Shown: positions 24,629 through 33,665, numbered from the stretch's first letter. The stretch: DNA of 38,693 nt from Saprospiraceae bacterium (GCA_020629255.1 JAHDDR010000016.1:1-38693), one strand, 5' to 3'. Notes: generated from the sequence alone by a model not told the origin. Program-made: numbers and translations.

Positions 24629-25341
24629 AACGAAAAATATTTTTTTAATTTTTCAGCTTGACGACGGGACACTTCAATTTCTTCTCCCAATTTTAATTTT
24701 AATTTCAAGCGACCACTGAACCAAGCTCCGCCGCCATCTACATATTTTAAATTGATTATTTGTTTTCGATTGGCTCTAAAAAAAACAGCATCATCTAAAA
24801 TGTTTTCAAAATGATGGAGCGGTTTTAATACCAAAGGTTTGTTTTTTTGAAAATACACTTGTGTATAATTTCCTTGCGCCTCTAGCAAACGAATATCTTT
24901 TACGGTAACAAACCAACATTGCTCCCCATCTTTTACAAAGACTCGACTTTCTTCATTTAATTTTTCTGTTTTCTCAGAAGAAGATGACGTTTCAATTCGC
25001 GCTTCCGTTTTTTGCAATGCCTTAGCTAATCTTTCTGAAGAAATGGGTTTCAACAAGTAGTCGATAGTATTAAATTCGAAAGATTTAATGGCATATTCAT
25101 CGAAAGCCGTCGTAAATATAACGAAGGGTACATGATTTAACTCTTGCAACAAATCAAAACCACTTTTCCCGGGCATGTGTATGTCTAAAAAAATTAAATC
25201 CGGATGTTCTTTTTCGATAAGAAGCAGGGCATCATCTGCATTATCCGATTCGCCGATAATTTCTACCGTAGGAAATCCTTTCAACAATTCCTTTAATTCC
25301 AACCTTGCCAATCTTGAGTCTTCAACAATTATCGCCCTCAT
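24625..25341 (-). CDS. LytTR-family response regulator
   Basis: A 238-residue regulator with an N-terminal receiver domain (1 to about 120): acidic pair E7-D8, phosphoacceptor D53 in IFLDIHMPG, Thr near 78 (FTTAF) and the Lys of LLKPI (about 95-99). The C-terminal half is a LytTR DNA-binding domain (about 140-236) with VKDIRLLEAQGNYTQVYF and FFRANRKQIINLKYV, which are diagnostic. It follows the kinase gene by 3 bp. Proteins of this type usually bind pairs of direct repeats near the promoters they control; no such site was identified here. Confidence 0.95.
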   Translation of the reverse strand: MRAIIVEDSRLARLELKELLKGFPTVEIIGESDNADDALLLIEKEHPDLIFLDIHMPGKSGFDLLQELNHVPFVIFTTAFDEYAIKSFEFNTIDYLLKPISSERLAKALQKTEARIETSSSSEKTEKLNEESRVFVKDGEQCWFVTVKDIRLLEAQGNYTQVYFQKNKPLVLKPLHHFENILDDAVFFRANRKQIINLKYVDGGGAWFSGRLKLKLKLGEEIEVSRRQAEKLKKYFSF

Positions 25342-25344
25342 TCT

Positions 25345-26382
25345 TTATTTTTTGATTTGTACCGCTGCCACGACATAAGGTGGTTCTTCCTCAAAAACAA
25401 AATGAGCATCATGACCATAAATGAGAGACAATCGTTCTTTTATATTTTTATGTCCAATACCCAATGTTTTTTCTAAATTATTTTTTTGTTGTAGAGAACC
25501 CGTATTTTTCACTTGAATTTCTAATGTATTTTTTTCTTTCGAAATAAATACACCAATTATTCCTCCATCTTTTTGTAATGCGACGCCATGTTTCATTGCA
25601 TTCTCTACCAATAATTGTAAAATCATTGGTGGTACTAATTCTTCGTTTAAATTTTCATCTACTTGGATTTTATATTGCAATTTATCTTCGTATTGAACTT
25701 TAATGAGTTGAAAATATTTTTCTAAAATTTCCAATTCCTGTTCTAACAACACTTCACTTTTTTCTACATGTCGTAAAGAATATCCTAATAATTCAGAGAA
25801 ATTCGTTAGCATTTTTCTGGCTTGCCCCACATCCTCTAACATTAATGCTTTAATATTATTCAATGTATTGAACATAAAATGAGGATTGATTTGGGATTTC
25901 AGCGTACCGAGCTGTGCTTTTTGTACTTCTGCTTCTAGTTGCAATCTTTTTATCCGATTAAAATGAAAACGATGCAACAATTGATATGAAAAATAAATTA
26001 ACGTCCATATTAGAACAATCATAACTAAAGGAATAACACCAGCTACAAAAGCAATAACACTGGTTTCAAATTCATCTATCGTAAAATATGCGAACAATAA
26101 AATGAGTAAAGACCAAATAGACGTAAATAATAAAATCACCCCCAAAGAAATAAAAACTAATTTACCATAATCCCAATTTTGCCAATTCCATTTTTTAAAT
26201 AAAAAACGCATAAGCGAGGTAAAAAAAACACCTCCAATAAAAAGTCCAAAAGCATTAATTAAAGCCACTCTAAAATTCACACCCGCCACATTTTGTACGA
26301 TGGCATTGAACAATGCCATCGTACCCCAACCTATTATTTGGACTTTATAAAAATGATGACTATATGGATGTAATTTTTCCAT
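25345..26382 (-). CDS. LytS-type sensor histidine kinase (His_kinase family)
   Basis: A 345-residue membrane kinase that phosphorylates the adjacent LytTR regulator. The N-terminal half has four hydrophobic membrane helices (about 15-40, 42-62, 75-97 and 103-133) with no extracytoplasmic domain of note. A short coiled coil leads to the phosphoacceptor box QINPHFMFNTLNNI with His168, then the N-box LLVENAMKHGVA (about 260-271) and the G-box GIGHKNIKERL (about 312-322). Its ATG abuts the stop of the hydrolase gene (TAAATG). Histidine kinases of this architecture sense membrane or cell-envelope signals; the actual signal is not known. Confidence 0.95.
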   Translation of the reverse strand: MEKLHPYSHHFYKVQIIGWGTMALFNAIVQNVAGVNFRVALINAFGLFIGGVFFTSLMRFLFKKWNWQNWDYGKLVFISLGVILLFTSIWSLLILLFAYFTIDEFETSVIAFVAGVIPLVMIVLIWTLIYFSYQLLHRFHFNRIKRLQLEAEVQKAQLGTLKSQINPHFMFNTLNNIKALMLEDVGQARKMLTNFSELLGYSLRHVEKSEVLLEQELEILEKYFQLIKVQYEDKLQYKIQVDENLNEELVPPMILQLLVENAMKHGVALQKDGGIIGVFISKEKNTLEIQVKNTGSLQQKNNLEKTLGIGHKNIKERLSLIYGHDAHFVFEEEPPYVVAAVQIKK

Positions 26383-27807
26383 TTATTTTAATTCGTTAAT
26401 CCAGTTTGCAACGATATCCATCATGTCTTCATTCATCGTTTCTTCTATTTCTTTATATTCTTCAACCACTCCTGTTTCTGCTTTTTGGAAAAGATGATTC
26501 AGACCTTCCAATGCTTGAATAGTATAGTTTTTATTCCCTCCTTTTTTCAAAGCATTTTCTATTCCTTGTAAATTTTCTTTCGCACTTACTTGTAAATCCA
26601 AGGTTCCATTCAAAGCTAAGACTGGGCATTTTATCGCTTCTAAATTTTTATGAGGTTCAAATGCTATAAAATATCTGAACCAAGGAGAAGATGCCGTAGC
26701 TAATTGTGCTTGAATTATATTTTCTTTGGATTGTCCTTGCATTTCTTCATCAGAAAAAATTTCCAATCCTTTTTCTAACTCAGCTTCCAAACCTTTTTTG
26801 AATGCTTCATCATCAAGATCACTATTTTTCTTGATAAATGCATATAATTTTTTATTTAAAGCTAGAGTTTTTTTCTGAAGATTTTCTTCGGCACCACTTG
26901 CACTACTTAAATCTTTTGTTTGTCGTAATAATAGTTGATCGCTCGGAATACCTGGACCTGCCAATAAAATAATAAAATCAACATCTTTATGATTGGCTGC
27001 CACCATAGGAGCAATCATTCCTCCTTCACTATGCCCAGCCAATCCAATCGACATTTTTTTCAGATCTTTTCTTTTTTTAAGATAGGTAACAATGGCTTGA
27101 ACATCCGAAGCAAAATCTGCAGAAGTTGCCGTAGTATGATTCCCAGTTGATTTTGCAACACCTCTATCATCAAAACGCAAAACACCAATGCCTTTTTTAG
27201 TCAAATGATCCGACAAGACTAAAAATGGACGATGATTAAATGCCTTCACTTCCTCATCTCTATTTTGAGGTCCTGATCCTGAAATCAAAATCACTATTTT
27301 TTTGGCTTTTTTGTTTTTGGGCAATGTCAAAGTAGCCCCTAATTCTAAATTATCTTTTTCATTCGGAATCGTCACCTCCTCTACATGATATGGAAAATCT
27401 ATCGGGTCTTGTGGACGAGGAGGAACTACCGCACCCGTGTCTTCATTTTCGTCTGCATTACTATCTGATTTTTTCAAATTTAACGCAAAGGACATACCTC
27501 CTTGCGAGAATTCCCCTTTTATTTCACCATCTTCTAATTCTCCTTTATAATTGATGCCCATAGAAGGCATCTCAATTTCCAAGGTTTTACCATCGAAAGT
27601 CGTTTTTTCTGTTGGGATGCCCATTGCTCCCTGATCGGGGCTGTCCATCGTTGAGGTATAAACATCTCCTTTCTGAGAAATATGGAAAACCACCTTCAAT
27701 TTCATTCCTTGTACATTGAGTGTTCCCGTCCAATCTCCTACGATACTATTGGCATTCATACTCAAAGCCATCATCCATGTTGCTATAACTAATACGATCT
27801 GTTTCAT
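26383..27807 (-). CDS. Exported alpha/beta hydrolase (S33-like)
   Basis: A 474-residue protein with a signal peptide (MKQIVLVIATWMMALSMNA, cleavage near residue 19). An N-terminal beta-rich domain (about 22-112, IVGDWTGTLNVQGMKLKVVF) is followed by an acidic linker (SNADENEDTG) and an alpha/beta hydrolase fold. The oxyanion-region motif GSGPQNRDE is near 175-183; the triad is Ser260 in GHSEGG, Asp404 in GTLDL and His438 in LNHLF. It is probably periplasmic; substrates could be esters or peptides. It lies first in a compact operon with a LytS/LytTR kinase-regulator pair, so the enzyme may be controlled by, or produce the signal for, the two-component system (inference). Confidence 0.9.
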   Translation of the reverse strand: MKQIVLVIATWMMALSMNANSIVGDWTGTLNVQGMKLKVVFHISQKGDVYTSTMDSPDQGAMGIPTEKTTFDGKTLEIEMPSMGINYKGELEDGEIKGEFSQGGMSFALNLKKSDSNADENEDTGAVVPPRPQDPIDFPYHVEEVTIPNEKDNLELGATLTLPKNKKAKKIVILISGSGPQNRDEEVKAFNHRPFLVLSDHLTKKGIGVLRFDDRGVAKSTGNHTTATSADFASDVQAIVTYLKKRKDLKKMSIGLAGHSEGGMIAPMVAANHKDVDFIILLAGPGIPSDQLLLRQTKDLSSASGAEENLQKKTLALNKKLYAFIKKNSDLDDEAFKKGLEAELEKGLEIFSDEEMQGQSKENIIQAQLATASSPWFRYFIAFEPHKNLEAIKCPVLALNGTLDLQVSAKENLQGIENALKKGGNKNYTIQALEGLNHLFQKAETGVVEEYKEIEETMNEDMMDIVANWINELK

Positions 27808-27918
27808 TTTAATTGATTATTTGATTTTGAAAATAATTATATTTCAAATCTCGCTCAATTCCTGGCACCAAAACAGCAAAATGTGATGAACGGTCAAATA
27901 AAAGGATAAATGGTAAGA

Positions 27919-29232
27919 TTAATTATTTTCGGGCTTATCCGTAATACGAATACGGGAATAAAACACCACTAACACCATAGCAGAAATGAATAGGAACCCT
28001 CCTAAGATCCCCATACTATGTATAATATTATTGTTGTCTTGGAAAAATGGCAAAGCAAACAACGTGACAAAAAAGACTCTGAATAAAATGTTCGCCACAA
28101 AGAAAATACTTCCCGCCCGCCCATAAAACTGATTGGGAACGGTTCGGAAAAGATAGGTAACTCGTTGAATCCTCGTTCCAGCATTTGTCAAGCCCAATAA
28201 TAACATCATACCATAAAATAGGAAAATATTTTGAGTGAAGTTCAGCACAAAAAACAAACCCGCTGTTAAAAATGTCATGATGATGATAGACATCGTAATG
28301 GAAATATATTTTTCATAAAAAATATATCGAATAGCAATTCCGGCAAAAATGGCTCCCAGGCTATAATACATTTCCGAAGAAGCAAAAACATCGCCACCGG
28401 CCATTAAATGTTTTTCTACATACAAGGCATTGGTATAAAATGCGGCCACTAGAACGGTAACAAAAATCGAATAGGATGCCACACCAAAAATCAAAACGGA
28501 TTTATTCTCCATCAAGAAATTAAAACCCACCTTTAATCGTTCCCAAACGGCACCGACTTCTTCTTGGCGAGGGATAAGCGATTGATACCGAATCATAAAA
28601 ATGATGATGAAACTCAATAGGTATGTAATGCCATCTATCAAGAAAATTCTATGGATGCCCCACGGAGCGATATCCATTCCGACATTCAAAGGAAAACCCA
28701 AAATGGAGAATGCCCCATCTTTTGTTCCTTCAAGCAGAAGGGCAGCCCCCGCCCCCGCCATCACACTGGCTACTTGTCCTTGAATTTCTAAATAGGATGT
28801 AATCTTACCATAGTATTGTTTTTCGGTAATTTCTTGGGCAAAGGCATATAAATTGGGATAATGGAGATTATAATTCATGAAGGTCGTGAGATAGACAAAG
28901 CCCACCATGAGCCAGGGAACACCTCCAAATTGGAAACCATACCATGAAACAGAAAAAAGTATGATGCCCATCACAGCATTCAAAATCAAAAATACTTTTC
29001 TTCTATCGTATCGATCTACCAATGTTCCAGAGAATGGTCCCCAGAACAGGGAAACCAGCGTAATGCCTGCATAAAGATAGCCAAATAAGGATGTATCTCC
29101 TGCCTTGGTAAAATACCAAGGAATGGCAATCATACTGATGCCCTGAGCAACACCAGAAATAGAATTGGCCACAAAAAGCAACATGATTGCCTTCCTATTT
29201 TTCCATCTTTTTTTTGTGGTTTCTTTTCCCAA
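27919..29232 (-). CDS. MFS transporter
   Basis: A 437-residue membrane protein with about 12 predicted membrane helices. The loop between helices 2 and 3 has GPFSGTLVDRYDRRKVF (about 61-77), the major facilitator signature GxxxDRxGRR, here DRYDRR. The pattern is that of the MFS_3/enterobactin-exporter-like group of efflux proteins, but the substrate is not inferable. Its stop lies 112 bp upstream of the hydrolase gene, on the same strand. No terminator was found between them, so some read-through into the hydrolase operon is possible. Confidence 0.88.
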   Translation of the reverse strand: MGKETTKKRWKNRKAIMLLFVANSISGVAQGISMIAIPWYFTKAGDTSLFGYLYAGITLVSLFWGPFSGTLVDRYDRRKVFLILNAVMGIILFSVSWYGFQFGGVPWLMVGFVYLTTFMNYNLHYPNLYAFAQEITEKQYYGKITSYLEIQGQVASVMAGAGAALLLEGTKDGAFSILGFPLNVGMDIAPWGIHRIFLIDGITYLLSFIIIFMIRYQSLIPRQEEVGAVWERLKVGFNFLMENKSVLIFGVASYSIFVTVLVAAFYTNALYVEKHLMAGGDVFASSEMYYSLGAIFAGIAIRYIFYEKYISITMSIIIMTFLTAGLFFVLNFTQNIFLFYGMMLLLGLTNAGTRIQRVTYLFRTVPNQFYGRAGSIFFVANILFRVFFVTLFALPFFQDNNNIIHSMGILGGFLFISAMVLVVFYSRIRITDKPENN

Positions 29233-29350
29233 GTTTTGTACTGATTTCGATTTTTTTTCAAAAACTTTTAAAAATCTGGCAACAATTTAAAATACTTGCC
29301 GTACAAATATCCAGTAGCAGATTTTGAATTAATGAAATTTAGGTTTTAAC

Positions 29351-29381
29351 AAAAAAGCAGGACATAGCATCCTGCTTTTTT
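29351..29381. terminator. Terminator after the DUF4286 gene
   Basis: AAAAAAGCAGGA (29351-29362) and TCCTGCTTTTTT (29370-29381) form a perfect 12-bp symmetric stem with a 7-nt loop. It serves the minus-strand DUF4286 gene ending at 29390. Confidence 0.9.
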
Positions 29382-29389
29382 ATTTTATA

Positions 29390-29707
29390 TTAAACAGAAA
29401 ATTCTTCCTTAAGTTTGAGCAAGGTCCTAAATGCTACAAATTTCCCTTCATATCTTTTTGTGTGATCTTTCTGTAGCTCAGGAGCATATTTTTCTTGATA
29501 CTCCATGAGAACCGAATAACTTTCGCAAAGATATTGCATATTGTAGGTTGCCCCTTGGGATTCGTCCTGCTCCAACACTTTCGACATCCTACATTCCTTG
29601 AACAGACCCGTAGCCATTACTTCTGGAATATGAACGGTTTTCATCCACTCCAACCAATCGGCATGGATTTCAGGAAAAACTTTGACGGTTACACTATATA
29701 TGATCAT
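29390..29707 (-). CDS. DUF4286 family protein
   Basis: A 105-residue protein matching the small conserved Bacteroidota family DUF4286, with the opening MIIYSVTVKV, the HADWLEWMKTVHIPEVMATGLF segment (about 15-36) and a C-terminal FVAFRTLLKLKEE. The ferredoxin-like alpha-beta pattern suggests a dimeric barrel fold, but no biochemical function is known to me. Monocistronic with its own promoter and terminator. Confidence 0.85.
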   Translation of the reverse strand: MIIYSVTVKVFPEIHADWLEWMKTVHIPEVMATGLFKECRMSKVLEQDESQGATYNMQYLCESYSVLMEYQEKYAPELQKDHTKRYEGKFVAFRTLLKLKEEFSV

Positions 29708-29721
29708 CTCTAAATTTTCGG

Positions 29722-29729
29722 CAAAGATA
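29722..29729 (-). promoter_or_regulatory. Predicted promoter (-7 element) for the DUF4286 gene
   Basis: The minus strand reads TATCTTTG, an exact match 15 bp upstream of the ATG. The leader is thus only about 10 nt. Confidence 0.55.
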
Positions 29730-29781
29730 GAAATAGAAAGAATACAACATCCAAGCTTTATACGTTTACATGATAAATGCC

Positions 29782-29789
29782 TAACTTTG
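29782..29789 (+). promoter_or_regulatory. Predicted promoter (-7 element) for the GGGP synthase gene
   Basis: TAACTTTG matches TAnnTTTG exactly, 20 bp before the ATG at 29809. With the DUF4286 promoter it forms a short divergent promoter region. Confidence 0.55.
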
Positions 29790-29808
29790 ACACAAGAACA
29801 CCTTCTTT

Positions 29809-30573
29809 ATGCAGGATAATAACATTTATAAAAAATTCAGGACCGACAAAGAAAAGGGAAAAAAAAGCTTTGCTTGTCTCTTGGATCCAGATAAACTCAG
29901 CCTTTCGAATGTGGATGATGCCATCCGCCTCTCCATTGATGCTAAGGTCGATTATTTTTTTGTGGGCGGAAGTCTCATCATCAATCTGATGTTGGATGAA
30001 CTCATTTCGAATATCAAGAAAAAATGCGACATTCCGATTATTTTATTTCCAGGTGGCACGAACCAAATCAGTTATCGGGCGGATGCCTTGTTGTTCCTTT
30101 CTCTTATTTCAGGAAGAAATCCGGATTTATTGATAGGCAAACATGTTGAGACAGCCCCTTATCTGAAAATCAGTCCGCTGGAAATTATTTCTACGGGCTA
30201 TATGCTCATTGATGGTGGTGTACCGACCACCGTTTCTTATATGAGCAACACCTATCCCATTCCCAGGAATAAAGATGACATTGCTTTATCGACCGCTATT
30301 GCCGGCGAATATCTCGGTTTGAAGTTATTATACATGGATGCCGGGAGTGGTGCGAAGATCCCCATTTCGGATTCGATGATCCAATGCATCAGTTCTTCTG
30401 TTGAGTGCCCCCTCATTATTGGCGGAGGCATCAAGACTGCCGAAGCTTGTGGTGCCAAAGCTCAAGCCGGGGCAGATGTGGTTGTGGTTGGAGATGCCAT
30501 AGAAAAAGATCCTCAATTGGTAATTGATATGGCTGCTGCGGTTCATGAGGCTTCATCTCTAAAAGTCGGATAA
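29809..30573 (+). CDS. Geranylgeranylglyceryl phosphate synthase family protein (GGGPS/PcrB-like)
   Basis: These (beta-alpha)8 enzymes couple a polyprenyl diphosphate to sn-glycerol-1-phosphate. In Archaea this is the first committed step of ether-lipid synthesis; bacterial homologues include PcrB and Bacteroidota group II enzymes. The 254-residue protein shows CLLDPDK (about 23-29), VDYFFVGGSL (about 45-54), ILFPGGTNQIS, STGYMLIDGG (about 126-135), YMDAGSGA and the phosphate-binding IIGGGIKT (about 203-210) and VVVGDAIE (about 223-230). Downstream of it rsgA starts after 24 bp, probably on the same transcript. The natural lipid product in this organism is not known. Confidence 0.93.
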   Translation: MQDNNIYKKFRTDKEKGKKSFACLLDPDKLSLSNVDDAIRLSIDAKVDYFFVGGSLIINLMLDELISNIKKKCDIPIILFPGGTNQISYRADALLFLSLISGRNPDLLIGKHVETAPYLKISPLEIISTGYMLIDGGVPTTVSYMSNTYPIPRNKDDIALSTAIAGEYLGLKLLYMDAGSGAKIPISDSMIQCISSSVECPLIIGGGIKTAEACGAKAQAGADVVVVGDAIEKDPQLVIDMAAAVHEASSLKVG

Positions 30574-30597
30574 AATGGAACTTTAACTTGCAAACAA

Positions 30598-31572
30598 TTG
30601 TCTAACACTAAAAACAAGGAAAATTTGCAAGGAACAGTTATAAAATCTACAGGGAGTTGGTATCAGGTAAAAACGGATGATGGTAAAATTTATTCGTCCA
30701 GAATCATTGGGAAATTCCGTTTGGATGGAAAAAAATTAACCAACCCTGTTGCTGTGGGTGATCGGGTAGAACTGGAAATCGAAGCCGTTCAGGAAGAAAC
30801 CGCCCTTATCCGAAAAATATTGGATCGCAAAAACTATGTTGTCAGAAGTTCGCCAAGAAAAGCACATCATCTTCATATTATTGCTGCCAATGTAGACCAA
30901 GCCTTTGTTTTGAACACCATCGTCCAACCGAACCTCAAGCAAGGCTTCATTGATCGCTTCCTTCTCATGACCGAGCCCTTCGACATCCCTACCTACATTA
31001 TTTTTAATAAAGTAGACCTTTATGGAGAAGATGAATTATACACCTATGCTGTTTTAGAAGACATTTACCAATCCATTGGATATGAAACCCTTTTGATTTC
31101 TGCCGAAAAAGGAGATGGTTTAGATAAAATCAAAGAAATACTAAAAGATAAAACTACATTAATCAGTGGTCATTCCGGTGTAGGGAAATCCACACTCATT
31201 AATAGTTTACAACCCCAACTCGATTTAGCCACTTTCGAAATATCCGACTATTCGGGGAAGGGGCAACACACCACCACCTTCGCAGAAATGCACGAACTCG
31301 ATTTCGGTGGTTCCATCATCGACACCCCTGGTATTAAAAGTCTGTCCTTCATCAATATGGAACCCGAAGAAATTGCGGATAATTTCAGAGAATTTTTTGA
31401 AGTCGCCAACCAATGCAAATTTTCGAATTGCAAACATCTGAATGAACCCAAATGTGCTGTAAAAAAAGGAGTAGAAGAAGGTTCCATCAGCGAATTGAGG
31501 TACATGAATTATGTCACTCTCCAAGAAGAAACCGCCAATCAAAACCATTGGGAACGGAATCGGGATTTATAA
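30598..31572 (+). CDS. rsgA: Ribosome small-subunit-dependent GTPase A
   Basis: RsgA is a circularly permuted GTPase that checks late 30S maturation. The 324-residue protein has an OB-fold N-terminus (about 10-75), then the G-motifs in permuted order: G4 NKVD (137-140), G5 SAE (about 166-168), G1 GHSGVGKS (191-198) and G3 DTPG (242-245). A C-terminal zinc site is C273, C278, H280 and C286. The start is TTG at 30598, since the OB domain needs these residues and no ATG is near. It lies 24 bp after the GGGP synthase. Confidence 0.95.
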   Translation: MSNTKNKENLQGTVIKSTGSWYQVKTDDGKIYSSRIIGKFRLDGKKLTNPVAVGDRVELEIEAVQEETALIRKILDRKNYVVRSSPRKAHHLHIIAANVDQAFVLNTIVQPNLKQGFIDRFLLMTEPFDIPTYIIFNKVDLYGEDELYTYAVLEDIYQSIGYETLLISAEKGDGLDKIKEILKDKTTLISGHSGVGKSTLINSLQPQLDLATFEISDYSGKGQHTTTFAEMHELDFGGSIIDTPGIKSLSFINMEPEEIADNFREFFEVANQCKFSNCKHLNEPKCAVKKGVEEGSISELRYMNYVTLQEETANQNHWERNRDL

Positions 31573-31597
31573 GCATCCATCATTAAATATAGTTTTG

Positions 31598-31605
31598 TAT
31601 TTTTG
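31598..31605 (+). promoter_or_regulatory. Predicted promoter (-7 element) for asnS
   Basis: TATTTTTG is an exact TAnnTTTG match, 60 bp before the asnS ATG. Confidence 0.6.
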
Positions 31606-31664
31606 CCACCCATTTCATCATTATCAATATCAAGACGAATAAAACGATTCAAAACATCATAAAT

Positions 31665-33188
31665 ATGCATCAATATATCAGCGAATTGCCACAACACGAA
31701 GGGAAAGAAGTCACTTTGAAAGGATGGGTTTACAATGCCCGTTTCGGTGCCAACCATGCCTTTATCGAATTACGTGATGGAAGTGGTTTCGCCCCTTGTG
31801 TCATTGCTAAGGATGACGTAGGAGAAGAAATGTTCGAACAAGCCAAAAAATTAACCCGAGAAAGTTCTTTGGCGATTACCGGAAATGTTTCCAAAGACGA
31901 TAGAGCGAAAGGAGGCTACGAAGTTATCGCCAATAATATTAATATCTATCATTACTCCAAAGATTACCCGATTAAAGTAAATGAAAGTGAGCATGGTGTT
32001 CGTCACTTGGCTGACCGTCGCCATTTATGGATTCGTTCCAAGCGGCAATGGGCCATTCTTCGAGTGAGAAATGAAATTATCATGGGCATTCATGAATTCT
32101 TCCAAAAAGAAGGATTCCTTCAGACAGATTCTCCTATTTTTACGGGTAATGCTGCAGAAGGAACCACCGATTTATTCGCGACCGATTTCTTCGGCGACCC
32201 TGCTTATTTAGCTCAAACCGGACAATTGTATGGTGAAGCCTTGTGCTTGGCTCATGGAAAAATTTACACCTTCGGGCCTACGTTCAGAGCTGAGAAATCG
32301 GATACGCCTCGACACTTAGCGGAGTTTTGGATGATTGAGCCCGAAATGGCTTTCTTCAACAATGAAATGAACATGGATTTGATTGAGGAATTTACCCGTC
32401 ATGTTGTGAATCGTTGCTTGAAGAATTGTTCGCAAGAATTGGAAATCTTGGAGAGGGATATATCACGTTTAGAAACCGTCAATCAGAAATATCCGAGAGT
32501 TCCCTATTCTGAAGCCATTAAAATACTTCGTGGAGAATTGGATGTGGATGGCAAAAATGCCATTCAAGTACAGGAAGATGATTTAGCGGCGGCTAAAAAA
32601 GGAATCGAAGAAAAAACACAAGATATTGCCGAAAGGGAAAAAGCCATTAAGGCGGGCATGAAGAAAGGAGCAAGGAAATTCAACGAAGCAAAAATTATTG
32701 CGCTGCGGAGCGAAATTGCGGATTTGGAAGAGGCTTGCAGAAACATTCCTCGATGGATTGAATCTGCTAAAAATTTCAAAGATGGTGAAGATTTCGGAAA
32801 CTCTGATGAAACTGTTTTGACCCGTGTTTTCGATGCTCCAGTGATGGTTTATAATTGGCCCACAAAGATCAAAGCCTTTTATATGAAGGAGGTAGAAAAC
32901 GATCCCAATTTCGTGAAGGGTGTGGATTTATTGGCTCCAGATGGATATGGCGAAGTAGTGGGTGGTTCAGAACGGGAAACCGATATTGATATACTTCTTA
33001 AAAAAATCGAGGAACATAATCTTCCGCAAGAGCATTTCGAATGGTACTTGGATTTAAGACGTTTCGGTTCTGTACCTCATGCTGGTTTCGGTTTGGGTCT
33101 CGAACGTATGGTCCGTTGGGTTTGTGGTATCCATCACCTAAGGGAAACGATTCCGTTTCCTAGAAGGTATGGACGATTATTGCCATAA
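31665..33188 (+). CDS. asnS: Asparaginyl-tRNA synthetase with internal coiled-coil insertion
   Basis: AsnRS charges tRNA-Asn. The 507-residue class IIb enzyme has an N-terminal OB anticodon-binding domain (about 1-115) and a catalytic domain with motif 2 FRAEKSDTPRHL (Arg208 in FRAE), the EFWMIEPEM strand, and motif 3 GLGLERM (Arg481). Between motif 2 and motif 3, residues about 288-375 form a charged, heptad-like helical segment (LAAAKKGIEEKTQDIAEREK onward) that is absent from the 466-residue E. coli enzyme. Similar but not necessarily identical insertions occur in other Bacteroidota AsnRS. Transcribed from its own promoter. Confidence 0.96.
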   Translation: MHQYISELPQHEGKEVTLKGWVYNARFGANHAFIELRDGSGFAPCVIAKDDVGEEMFEQAKKLTRESSLAITGNVSKDDRAKGGYEVIANNINIYHYSKDYPIKVNESEHGVRHLADRRHLWIRSKRQWAILRVRNEIIMGIHEFFQKEGFLQTDSPIFTGNAAEGTTDLFATDFFGDPAYLAQTGQLYGEALCLAHGKIYTFGPTFRAEKSDTPRHLAEFWMIEPEMAFFNNEMNMDLIEEFTRHVVNRCLKNCSQELEILERDISRLETVNQKYPRVPYSEAIKILRGELDVDGKNAIQVQEDDLAAAKKGIEEKTQDIAEREKAIKAGMKKGARKFNEAKIIALRSEIADLEEACRNIPRWIESAKNFKDGEDFGNSDETVLTRVFDAPVMVYNWPTKIKAFYMKEVENDPNFVKGVDLLAPDGYGEVVGGSERETDIDILLKKIEEHNLPQEHFEWYLDLRRFGSVPHAGFGLGLERMVRWVCGIHHLRETIPFPRRYGRLLP

Positions 33189-33258
33189 TACCGAACGGAA
33201 GCTCCTTTTCAAGCGTTATAAAAAAGTGATTTTTTTCACTAAATATAAATTCTAAATT

Positions 33259-33639
33259 ATGGGGTTCCTTAAAAATTTCAAAGGCGATAAGAACAGTCAA
33301 ATCCATACTGAATGGAAAGAATTGACGAGTGAAGAACAATTAGAACAAATCATCAAAGATTCGCATCAAAAGCCTATCGCTATTTTCAAGCATAGTACCC
33401 GTTGTGGTATCAGTACCCGAGCCAAATTCCTTTTGGAAGAAGATTGGGACATCCAACCAGATGCGCTGGATTTTTATTATTTGGATTTATTGGCACATCG
33501 CCCGGTATCCAATAAAATTGCAGAATTGACGGAAGTGCAACATCAGTCGCCACAAGTCATCCTTATTAAAAACGGTGAGGCTGTTTATGATGAATCCCAT
33601 CATGACATCACGGTAAAGGAATTGAAAGAATTTTTGTAA
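33259..33639 (+). CDS. ytxJ: Bacillithiol-system redox protein YtxJ-like
   Basis: A 126-residue thioredoxin-fold protein of the YtxJ (DUF2847) family, proposed to act as a monothiol bacilliredoxin on S-bacillithiolated proteins. The diagnostic motif FKHSTRCGIS (43-52) contains a single Cys49, and a TEVQHQSPQVILIKNGEAVYDESH segment (about 90-113) corresponds to the cis-Pro region. The family usually has TRCPIS; here Gly replaces Pro. It lies 70 bp after asnS with no terminator of convincing strength in between. Presence of this protein suggests bacillithiol use, but the bsh genes are not in the window. Confidence 0.9.
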   Translation: MGFLKNFKGDKNSQIHTEWKELTSEEQLEQIIKDSHQKPIAIFKHSTRCGISTRAKFLLEEDWDIQPDALDFYYLDLLAHRPVSNKIAELTEVQHQSPQVILIKNGEAVYDESHHDITVKELKEFL

Positions 33640-33665
33640 ACGATTTTCAAATGCGAGGTTAAACT

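Noticed and set aside
33217-33240. AGTGATTTTTTTCACT palindrome after asnS
   Set aside because: Only a 5-bp stem with a T loop and no T-run after it; not a credible terminator or regulatory site.
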